NCBI RefSeq assembly: GCF_016862795.1
Contig: NZ_BONQ01000182.1
Location: 21,222-85,221 of the forward strand
Origin: Dactylosporangium siamense
Lineage (GTDB): Bacteria; Actinomycetota; Actinomycetes; Mycobacteriales; Micromonosporaceae
Length of the DNA stretch: 64,000 nucleotides
Reading direction: 5' to 3'
Below, piece after piece: positions 8,056 to 15,324 of the stretch (position 1 is its first letter; each line of letters opens with the position of its first letter). Position numbers and translations under genes: made by a program. Below the pieces are notes generated by a model. The model ran no database searches. It was not told the origin of the DNA and saw only the letters and a program-made list of their open reading frames with translations.

Positions 8056-9642
8056 TCAGCCGAGCATCTTGATCGACATCGGCAGGATCGTGCCGGTCTG
8101 CGAGAGCGTGGCGCCCTTGTAGAAGATCGGGATCTGACTGTTGGCGAACGGCACGACGTCGGCCGCCTGGAACAGGGCCGCCTCGGCCGCGAGCCAGTCG
8201 TCGCAGCCGGCGGCGCCGTTCTTCGTCGCGGCCTTGGCGGCGGCGGCGGTGTAGGTGGCGTTGTTGATCCCGGCGAAGTTCGTGCCGTTCGGCGCGGCCG
8301 GCCCGGACAGGAAGGCAACGAGCTGGTCGGGAGTGTTGACGTTCAGCGCCTCCCACACCACATCCCAGGCGCCGGTGCCGAACATGACACCCTGCATCGC
8401 CGCCGTGGCCTGCGACTTCGTCGTCACCTCGACGCCGATCGCCTTCCACTGGCTCGTCAGCAGTTCGGCGGCGGCCGACGCCCCGGCACCCAGGGCCGAG
8501 TCGTACAGCATGGTCAGCGACAGCTTCTTGCCGTCCTTGGCCAGGATGCCGTCGGCGCCGGCGGTCCAGCCGGCTGCGGCGAGCTTCGCCTTGGCGTCGG
8601 CGACGTTGGTCGCCGGCACGTGGCCGGTCACCGAGTCGCCCTGGCAGCCGGCCGGCGGCAGGACCGCGAGCTGGGTCGCCGCGCTGCCCAGGTTGGCCGT
8701 GAGGACCTTCTGCAGCTGCCCGAAGTCGAGGGCCTCGGTGAGCGCCAGGCGGACCTGCGGGTCGCTGGTCGGGTGTCCGGCCGCCTGGTTGTACCACTGC
8801 TGGCCGAGCAGCAGCGGGGTGGACGACGAGGCGATGCCGGCCCCGGCGAGGCGCGTCCGGTCGGTGCCGACGATCCGGGCGGCGTTGATCTGCCCGGCGA
8901 GCAGCGTGTTGGCGGCCGTGGTCTCGTTGGCGATGATCTTCACGACGATCTTCGCCGGCGTACCGGCGGCAGCGGTCGACGCGCCGCCCGCGCCCCACGT
9001 GTAGCCGGAGCGGACGGTGTAGGTGTACTGGTCGCCCGGGCTCGCCTGGGACAGCGTGAAGGGGCCGGTGCCGTCGGTGCCGCTCTTGAGCGTCGAACGG
9101 TCCTTCATACCCTTGTCGCACACCATCGGCAGATTGGCCAGGCTGCTCAGCAGGAACGGTGACGGCTTGGCCAGGGTCAGCGTGACGGTCGACCCGCTGG
9201 CGCTGGCGGTGACGCCGACCGGGATGAACGCGCCGAGCAGGGGGCTCTTGCTCTCCGGGTTCTCGACGTAGGTGATGTTGTCGACGACCGTCTGCGCGGT
9301 GAACGCCGCGCCGTCCGCGCAGGTGATCCCGGACTTGATGGTGAACGTGGCCGTGGTGCCGTCGACCGTCCAGGACGAGGCCAGCTGCGGCAGGATGGTG
9401 CCTTTCGCGTCGACCGCGACGAGCGAGTCGTAGGCGAGGGCGTTCATCTGGATCAGCGAGCTGCCCGCCCCGGCCTGCGGGTCCAGACTGCCGGGGTCGG
9501 CCGCCTCGGCCAGGGTGAAGGTCGCGCCGGTGGCGTACTTGGTGTCGCCGCTGCCGCCGGAACCGCTGCCGCACCCGGCGAGGCACAACGCGGCGACCGC
9601 CACCGCGACCGTGGCCCGCGTCCGGCTCGGGAAGGACTTCAT
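8056..9642 (-). CDS. Dipeptide ABC transporter substrate-binding lipoprotein (SBP family 5)
   Basis: 528-residue extracytoplasmic binding protein. A lipoprotein signal peptide ends in the lipobox LAGCGSGSGG (Cys about residue 20), followed by a glycine/serine spacer. FTLAEAADPGSLDPQAG and ALAYDSLVAVD are typical of the family-5 peptide/nickel-binding fold, and VRLALTEALDFGQLQKVL is its internal landmark. ATG at 9642 is chosen because the signal peptide starts there and a GGAGG-like site lies just upstream. It should deliver di- or oligopeptides to the DppBC pore; D-residue or muropeptide ligands are inferred only from the neighbouring enzymes. It lies 34 bases from the serine hydrolase gene upstream. 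Confidence 0.92.
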   Translation of the reverse strand: MKSFPSRTRATVAVAVAALCLAGCGSGSGGSGDTKYATGATFTLAEAADPGSLDPQAGAGSSLIQMNALAYDSLVAVDAKGTILPQLASSWTVDGTTATFTIKSGITCADGAAFTAQTVVDNITYVENPESKSPLLGAFIPVGVTASASGSTVTLTLAKPSPFLLSSLANLPMVCDKGMKDRSTLKSGTDGTGPFTLSQASPGDQYTYTVRSGYTWGAGGASTAAAGTPAKIVVKIIANETTAANTLLAGQINAARIVGTDRTRLAGAGIASSSTPLLLGQQWYNQAAGHPTSDPQVRLALTEALDFGQLQKVLTANLGSAATQLAVLPPAGCQGDSVTGHVPATNVADAKAKLAAAGWTAGADGILAKDGKKLSLTMLYDSALGAGASAAAELLTSQWKAIGVEVTTKSQATAAMQGVMFGTGAWDVVWEALNVNTPDQLVAFLSGPAAPNGTNFAGINNATYTAAAAKAATKNGAAGCDDWLAAEAALFQAADVVPFANSQIPIFYKGATLSQTGTILPMSIKMLG

Positions 9643-9676
9643 CGAGGAGCCTCCTGCTGAATGTCGTGGTGGGACA

Positions 9677-11047
9677 TCAATCGGCGACGCGGGCGATGGC
9701 CCGGCCGTAATGGATGTGTTCGCTGCGCCCGGTGCCGTCACGGCCGATGAAGGCGAAGACGGGATGGACGCCGTGGTGCGGTTCGACGGAGATCAGGCGG
9801 TCCGCGCCGTGCCGGACCAGGCGTACCCGCAACGGCTTCTCCAGGCCGGCGAGGGCGTCCTTGGGCGTCCGGTCGAGCCAGACCTCACCATCGGCGCCCT
9901 GGCTGACCGTGACGTCGTAGATGGTGTCGGCGTACCGGCCGAGATAGGGCGCCGGGTCGAACGGCTCGGGATGCGCGGGCGGCACGTCGGGGCCGGGCAG
10001 GACGATGCCCGTGAGCTGTTCGAGCAGGTGTCCGACGACGTCACGGTAGAGGCCGAGGACGTCGCCGCCATTGGTCAGCAGCGCGACCGCGACTCCGGCG
10101 TCGGGGACCACCCGCACAAACGCGGCCTGCCCGATCGTACCGCCGTCATGGCCGACGACGACCCGTCCGTCGTACTCGTCGCGCTCCCAGCCGAGACCCC
10201 AGGAGCCGCCCATCGTGGCCAGATCCGGCACGGTCACTTGCGGCGTCTGCATCGCGAGGACGGTTTCCGGCGCGAGGATCCGGGTCCCGTCCGGGGCGGT
10301 ACCGCCGGCGAGGTGCATCGCCGCGAAGCCGAGCAGGTCGGCGGGCGTCATGGCCAGCATCGACCCGGCCGGAGCGTTCGACCGGGGCAAGGCCCAGGTC
10401 GTCGTCGCAACCGCATCGTCGAGGTGGCCGACGGCGGCCCGGTGCAGGATCGCCTCGTACGGGCTCGGGCTCACCCGGCGCAGACCGAGCGGCGTGGCCA
10501 GCCGCTCGAGAAGCACCTGGTCGAACGGCCGGTCGCGCAGCACTTCGACCAGTCGGCCCAGCACCACGAACCCGGTGTTGTTGTACGAGAACATCCCGCC
10601 CGGCGCGAACACCTGCGGGACGTCGCGGATCGAGGCGACGTACCGTTCGACCGCGTCGTCGCCGCGGCCGGTGTCGGTGAAGATGTCGCCCTCGAAGCCC
10701 GCGACATGGGACAGCAGGTGCCGGCACGTGATCGCCGCCGACGCCTCCGCGTCGCCGACCGCGAACCCGGGCAGGTAGTCCCGCAGCGGCCGGTCGATGT
10801 CGACCAGGCCCTCGTCGGCCAGCTGCATGACGAGGGCGCTGGTCCACAACTTCGTGATCGACCCGACCTGGAACACGGTGTCCGGGTCGACCGGCACGCC
10901 GGTGGCCGTGCTCGTGACCCCGGCCGCGGCCGCGTACTGCCGGCCGTCGACCAGGACCGCCGCCGACGCCCCGGGCACGCCGCGCTCGGCCACGAGCCGG
11001 CCGAGGTTGGCATCAAGCCAGCTCTGGACGTTCTGGGCACCGGTCAT
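9677..11047 (-). CDS. Beta-lactamase-fold serine hydrolase (class C / D-aminopeptidase / EstB type), copy 2
   Basis: 456 residues, no signal peptide. Motifs: SITK (S63, K66), YNN (Y155-N157) and HDG at 300-302. It is collinear with the protein encoded at 2982-4370 over nearly its whole length, sharing patches such as FTDTGRGDDA, WALPRS, APAGS/APAGL and SWGLGW. The pair therefore arose by duplication, with the transporter genes between them. As a class-C-fold serine hydrolase it may act on D-amino-acid peptides or esters; specificity cannot be read from sequence. 84 bases separate its start from the upstream dipeptidase stop, and 34 bases separate its stop from the binding-protein start. Confidence 0.85.
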   Translation of the reverse strand: MTGAQNVQSWLDANLGRLVAERGVPGASAAVLVDGRQYAAAAGVTSTATGVPVDPDTVFQVGSITKLWTSALVMQLADEGLVDIDRPLRDYLPGFAVGDAEASAAITCRHLLSHVAGFEGDIFTDTGRGDDAVERYVASIRDVPQVFAPGGMFSYNNTGFVVLGRLVEVLRDRPFDQVLLERLATPLGLRRVSPSPYEAILHRAAVGHLDDAVATTTWALPRSNAPAGSMLAMTPADLLGFAAMHLAGGTAPDGTRILAPETVLAMQTPQVTVPDLATMGGSWGLGWERDEYDGRVVVGHDGGTIGQAAFVRVVPDAGVAVALLTNGGDVLGLYRDVVGHLLEQLTGIVLPGPDVPPAHPEPFDPAPYLGRYADTIYDVTVSQGADGEVWLDRTPKDALAGLEKPLRVRLVRHGADRLISVEPHHGVHPVFAFIGRDGTGRSEHIHYGRAIARVAD

Positions 11048-11131
11048 GCGGACCGAGAGTAGGGACCTCCACGACGCACCGCTTTGGGCGATCCGCCAAA
11101 GCGGCTAGACCCACTTAGTGGGATCGGCCAA

Positions 11132-12106
11132 CTACCTCCACACCTGGCCCGCCACCCGACGAAAATTTCCTCCCAGAATGCCCGCGACGACCTCGGCCGG
11201 GTATCCGCGCTTGAGCAGTTCCGCCTCGACACCGACCGTGACCTCCGGCTCGACGAACCGGACAGTGCCCCATCGCGTGTACTCCTCCGGAAACAGGTCC
11301 GGGTTGGCCGCCAGCTCGACCTCCAGGTCCTCGGCGTCGAACGCGTAGTCGCTGCCGATTCCGACGTGCTCCCAGCCGACCAGCTCGACGGCGTAGTCGA
11401 TGTGCGCCACGAACGCGTCCAAGGTCGCGGTGTTCTCGCCCAGGAAGATGCCGACACCCGGAATGCCGATCACCCCGCCGGTCGCCGCGCACTCCCGGGC
11501 CTGCTCGTCGGTGATGTTGCGGACGTGGTCCCACACCCCCTTCATCGCCGAGTGCGAGTAGATCATCGGGCGCTCGGTGACCACCGACAGGTCCAGGCCC
11601 GTCCGGGTACTGCAGTGCGAGCCGTCGACCAGCATCCCGACCTCGTTCATCCGGCGGACCAGATCCCGCCCGTACGTCGTCAGCCCGGTGTCTTCCGTAT
11701 CGAGGCAGCCGCAGCCGGCGGCGTTGGCGGTGTTGTAGGTCGGCAGGAGCGCGCGCACTCCGAGCCCGTAGAACGTCTCCACCATGTCGAGGTCGCCGTC
11801 GAGCGGGCGCGAGTCCTCCAGATCGAACGCCACCACGATCCGCCCGCTCGCGCGAGCCGCGTCGACATCGGCGACCCCGCCGGCCAACGCCAGATCGGGG
11901 TGCGCCTCGATCTGGCGCCGGAACTGGTCGAGAAACCCCAGCGACATCTCCTTGGTGTGCGGCGCGTACCCGACGTTGACGCAGATATAGGAGCCGCCGG
12001 GCCGGCGATACCGCAGAACGTCGCCCACGTCCGCCGCCGTCGACAGTGGCAGGCACGTGTGCTGCTCCCAGAACAGCGTCGGAGCCGGGATGGCGGTCAA
12101 GCTCAC
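11132..12106 (-). CDS. Membrane dipeptidase-type metallohydrolase (M19 / renal dipeptidase family)
   Basis: 324-residue M19-family protein, the first gene of the peptide operon. Renal-dipeptidase landmarks are present: the bridging-glutamate region VAFDLEDSRPL, VDGSHCS and YSHSAMKGV histidines, and HVGIGSDYAFD. M19 enzymes are dinuclear-zinc dipeptidases that tolerate D-residues at the C-terminal position, which suits the D-amino-acid theme of the cluster. The N-terminal metal motif is unusual: QHTCLP (H16-T-C18) where most members have HxD. No signal peptide, so a cytoplasmic step after import is likely. A strong GGAGGTTCC ribosome-binding site precedes ATG 12106. Confidence 0.83.
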   Translation of the reverse strand: MSLTAIPAPTLFWEQHTCLPLSTAADVGDVLRYRRPGGSYICVNVGYAPHTKEMSLGFLDQFRRQIEAHPDLALAGGVADVDAARASGRIVVAFDLEDSRPLDGDLDMVETFYGLGVRALLPTYNTANAAGCGCLDTEDTGLTTYGRDLVRRMNEVGMLVDGSHCSTRTGLDLSVVTERPMIYSHSAMKGVWDHVRNITDEQARECAATGGVIGIPGVGIFLGENTATLDAFVAHIDYAVELVGWEHVGIGSDYAFDAEDLEVELAANPDLFPEEYTRWGTVRFVEPEVTVGVEAELLKRGYPAEVVAGILGGNFRRVAGQVWR

Positions 12107-12221
12107 GTGGAACCTCCTGAACCGGATCGAACCGTCGCATCGCCGCCCACGTCAATCGAGCGGTCGACGGCTACCTTTCGGCGAGGCACTGTAGTCGAAC
12201 AAGCCTCCGCCGTCCTTGTGC

Positions 12222-12400
12222 TCAGCACCAGCGGATCCGCCCCCGGCTTGGCCATTCGTCCAACTCTGCGTACTCATGTCGAGGTAGGCCGATCGCGTCG
12301 ATCAACGCGCGCATGTCGTCCAGTTCGGCGACGTTGTGTCTGGTGATGATGATCGTCACCTCGACGGGCGGTCGGCCGGAGTAGGAACGGATAGCGTCAG
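12222..12400 (-). pseudogene. Short gene fragment resembling a radical-SAM/SPASM segment (tentative)
   Basis: The open stretch reading AIRSYSGRPPVEVTIIITRHN followed by VAELDDMRALIDAIGLPRH looks like genuine protein sequence embedded in non-coding-looking DNA. The 'VTRHNV..L..L...IGL' pattern recalls the barrel segment of radical-SAM proteins with a SPASM extension. No CxxxCxxC motif is present, and the reading frame before residue AIRSYS loses any protein-like character. It ends at a stop at 12222. I read it as a remnant between the peptide cluster and the GH28 gene. The family assignment is weak; a 45-residue small protein starting GTG at 12359 is the alternative. Confidence 0.3.
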
Positions 12401-12431
12401 GGCACTGACGTTGATCGGTGGGGGTGGTCGC

Positions 12432-12530
12432 ATGTCGTTGCCCTGCGACAGCCATGTGCACACCGAATGGTCCTGGGACACGCCAGTGGGCGATATGGAA
12501 GGGTCCTGTGTTCGGGCCTTGGAACTCGGT
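12432..12530 (+). pseudogene. 5' fragment of a PHP-domain phosphoesterase gene
   Basis: ATG at 12432 opens MSLPCDSHVHTEWSWDT, then PVGDMEGSCVRALELG, a classic PHP-domain start: DSHVHTEWSWD supplies the first metal-binding HxH as in histidinol-phosphatase-like proteins. After ALELG the frame becomes GRAWPRAAGPGSG and no further PHP motif is recognisable on either strand. The remaining 240 or so residues of a normal family member are missing. It is therefore a 5' remnant left by a deletion or rearrangement, not a functional gene. A GGGGGTGG stretch precedes the ATG. Confidence 0.6.
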
Positions 12531-12851
12531 CGAGCCTGGCCGCGCGCAGCCGGGCCCGGATCCGGTGGGCGTCGACGGCAATTGAGGGATGCATGGGCCG
12601 CCTCCTTCGAACGGGGGCCGGCAATCTGGTACCCGTCGCACCGGACGATCGAACGGACGGCTTCGCCGCGTGTCCGGTACCGACCCGACCATCGTCACCG
12701 GTGGCGGGTGGTGCCGGCCATCCGTCCGGGTGTGCGCCACCCGATCGAGGTCCGATCAGCGGCACTGGACGCGTGCCAGGCAGCGCTGCGGGAAACCGAC
12801 GGCCCAGGCCGGGCAAGGTTGCCCTGATCCCCGACTGACGGCGTTGACGCT

Positions 12852-12879
12852 GCCCCGGACGGGCATTGCCGTCCGGGGC
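12852..12879. terminator. Hairpin terminator after the GH28 gene
   Basis: A perfect 11-bp stem (GCCCCGGACGG, loop GCATTG, CCGTCCGGGGC) lies about 93 bases beyond the stop of the minus-strand GH28 gene and beyond the PHP fragment on the plus strand. It has no U-tract, as is usual in high-GC actinomycetes. The rest of 12107-12971 shows only the two gene fragments listed and no other recognisable feature. Confidence 0.6.
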
Positions 12880-12971
12880 TGGTCGGTGTGGTGCAGCGCG
12901 CCGGGATTCCGTCCGTCAGGCGCTCCCATGGGTCAGTCGAACGGGCGGGCGATGCGCCGGCGGGTGCGGCG

Positions 12972-14924
12972 TCAGGTCACGATGATCGTGTACATGCTGC
13001 TGGTGTTGCCCGAGTCGCCGTTCGGGCCGAGCGCGATCTGGCCGGCCGCGAACACCTTCGAGAACACCGCGAAGGTGCGAGGGGTGCCCTCATTGTTGGT
13101 GATCCGGCCGCCGGTGTCGGTCCAGCTCGAGTCCATCCAGGACAGCCGGCCCCGGCGGGTGTCCACCGCGACGTTCACCGTCGCCTGCCTGTTGACGGTG
13201 AACCTGACCAGTGGATTTGCTGTGGCGGCCTTGGAGTCGTTGGCGGTACGGATCCACTGGGCGCCGGTGAGCCCGGAGGGTACGGCGCCGAGCGTGTAGG
13301 CGCGGTCTGCGTACTGGGTGACGCCGTTGGTGAGGTTGGGCTGCACGGACCAGTCCGTTGCGTTGGCGGTGTCGGCAACGGTGAGGCCGCTGATCGTGAG
13401 TGCCGTGCCGCAGTTCTGGGTCGAGCCGGTCTGGCTGACCCGCAGCGCCCCGCCGCTGGTGTTGACGCTGTTGGTGACGCAGTAGCCGGTGATGCCCTGG
13501 AACCGGATGTCGTTGGGCGCGCCGGTGCCGCGTTGGCCCGTGAAATGGTCGAACGTGACCGTGCCGCCCGCGTCGGCGATCACCGCCGGCCGGTCGTCGT
13601 TGTTGACGAACCGCACCGAACTGTCGATGAACCGGATGCCGTTGACGTTGTGCAGGTACCAGCCGTAGGACGGCGCGGTGCCGATGCTGGTCGTGGAGTA
13701 GTCGTTCGGGTTGTCGCTCGGCACGGCGGTGCCGCGGTTCGCGCTGCCGCCGGGCACGGTCAGGTCGACGTTGTCGAAGGTGACGTTGCGGACCTGGTGG
13801 CTGGAGTCGGCGCCCCACAGCAGCGCGGTGTGCGGACCCTTGCCGGTGCCGGTGATGTGCTCGTACGTGACGTTGTTGACGCTGCCCACCCCGGGGTTGT
13901 CGCCGCATCGGCGTCGGGTGCCGACCTTCGTGAAGATCGGTGAGGCAACGCCGCTCATGGTGATGTTGCGGTAGTGCACGTCGGAGATGTTCGCGCCGTC
14001 CATCGTCACCATGCCGAGTCCGGCCTTGTTGGCGCCGGTGATGGTGATCCCGTCGAACACGTAGTCGCTGAAGTCGCTGCAGGTCTCCGAGCCGAACTGG
14101 ATCGCGTTGCAGCAGCCTGCGGACAGCCGCGAGTTGGTGACCCGGACGTGCCCGTTCGTGAACCGCTGACCCAGCGCCCAGTCGCTCTTGAACACCAGCG
14201 CGTCGTCGTTGGCCCGGATGTCGGCGTTGGTGATCACGACGTTCTGGGTGTTGACGATGTTCCAGCCGTCCTGGTTGCCCGCCGTGTCGATGACCAGGCC
14301 GTCGGAGTGCACGCCGTTGCAGCCGTTGATCAGCGCGGCGAAGTGGCCGGCCCGCCGGATGGTGATCCCGCTCAGCTCGAGGTTCGCGCACCGGGTGAGG
14401 GAGATGACCTTGTCGATCCTGCCCGCGCCGGGGTCGTCGAAGTTGCTGAGGAAGCCGCCGCCGTCGATCGTGCCGGAGCCGACGAACCCGATGTTGGACA
14501 GGGCGTTGCCCGTGATCATGGCGTTGCGGAAGTGGCTGTGACCGAAGTCCTGGTAGGCCGAGTTCGGGTTCGCTTCGGCCAGGTCGTAGCCGGTGCCGGA
14601 AGCGCCCATGATCGTGGATCCACTGTCCAGCTGCAGAGTGACGTTGTTGAGCATGTGGATCGTGTTGGCGGACCGGTAGGTGCCGGCCGGGAACTGGACG
14701 GTCCCGCCGCCGGCGGCGTTGGCGGCCACGATGGCCCGGTCGATCGCTGGGGTGTCGTTGGTCGTGCCGTTGCCGGCGGCGCCGTAGTCTCGGACGTTGA
14801 ACACGCCGGCCGCACTGGCCGGCAGGGGGAACACGGCCCACCCGGCCGCGACGACGAGGGTCAGGGTGACGACGATCCACCTGCGGCGTGCTGGCGTCGC
14901 TTTGTGCAGGGACATCCGGTGCAT
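12972..14924 (-). CDS. Secreted right-handed beta-helix protein, GH28/polygalacturonase-like
   Basis: 650 residues. A Sec signal peptide, with hydrophobic segment WIVVTLTLVVAAGWAVF, ends around PASAAG. It is followed by FNVRDYGAAGNGTTNDTPAI, the standard start of pectate-lyase-superfamily/GH28 beta-helices, then repeated short strands (ITGNALSNIGFVGSGTIDGG, LELSGITIRRAGHFA). RANDDALVFKS carries an aspartate pair at the GH28 catalytic position, but the following GHG motif reads GSE, so the substrate is uncertain. The C-terminal 120 residues form a separate domain with DTRRGRLSWMDSSWTDTGG, perhaps carbohydrate-binding. A GGAAGAG site supports ATG 14924. It stands alone with its own promoter/operator region. 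Confidence 0.8.
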   Translation of the reverse strand: MHRMSLHKATPARRRWIVVTLTLVVAAGWAVFPLPASAAGVFNVRDYGAAGNGTTNDTPAIDRAIVAANAAGGGTVQFPAGTYRSANTIHMLNNVTLQLDSGSTIMGASGTGYDLAEANPNSAYQDFGHSHFRNAMITGNALSNIGFVGSGTIDGGGFLSNFDDPGAGRIDKVISLTRCANLELSGITIRRAGHFAALINGCNGVHSDGLVIDTAGNQDGWNIVNTQNVVITNADIRANDDALVFKSDWALGQRFTNGHVRVTNSRLSAGCCNAIQFGSETCSDFSDYVFDGITITGANKAGLGMVTMDGANISDVHYRNITMSGVASPIFTKVGTRRRCGDNPGVGSVNNVTYEHITGTGKGPHTALLWGADSSHQVRNVTFDNVDLTVPGGSANRGTAVPSDNPNDYSTTSIGTAPSYGWYLHNVNGIRFIDSSVRFVNNDDRPAVIADAGGTVTFDHFTGQRGTGAPNDIRFQGITGYCVTNSVNTSGGALRVSQTGSTQNCGTALTISGLTVADTANATDWSVQPNLTNGVTQYADRAYTLGAVPSGLTGAQWIRTANDSKAATANPLVRFTVNRQATVNVAVDTRRGRLSWMDSSWTDTGGRITNNEGTPRTFAVFSKVFAAGQIALGPNGDSGNTSSMYTIIVT

Positions 14925-15098
14925 GATCTCTTCCTCTCAGATCGTCACCGGGTCAGCTGCCGGGTGACGTGGAAGATGCGTTCGTTGCTGCGCGCAGTGC
15001 ATGTGGACGCCGCGCTGGGGAACCACCCGCCGCTTGTGCCATGCCACAGATCGTTGCCGCCATCGACCACCTCCTTCATGTGTCATCGTTGTCATAGA

Positions 15099-15125
15099 CT
15101 GCAATCCTTTGCAGGACGCTGTCAA
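15099..15125 (-). promoter_or_regulatory. Candidate promoter with operator palindrome for the GH28-like gene
   Basis: On the minus strand a consensus -35 TTGACA (15125-15120) is followed, five bases later, by the inverted repeat CTGCAA-TCCT-TTGCAG (15099-15114), so the palindrome sits in the spacer or -10 region, a normal repressor position. No good -10 hexamer is visible at 17-18 bases; TATGAC lies somewhat farther down. The rest of 14925-15324 shows nothing else recognisable. Confidence 0.45.
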
Positions 15126-15324
15126 GAGATCCTGCAGCTCGACTTCCATCAATGAGCTGCTCGCCGTGCCAGTGCAGGCGCTCAGCGGCAGCGGACAGAC
15201 CGATCCGCGGCGCTACGGCCCTTCCGTCAACCTCACGACGTCCAGCCCTTCGGGACACGTCGCTTGATCAGCCGCATGGACATGCCGCCGGTCGCGCGCA
15301 GTCGCTGTGTTGTCGGCTGATGGT

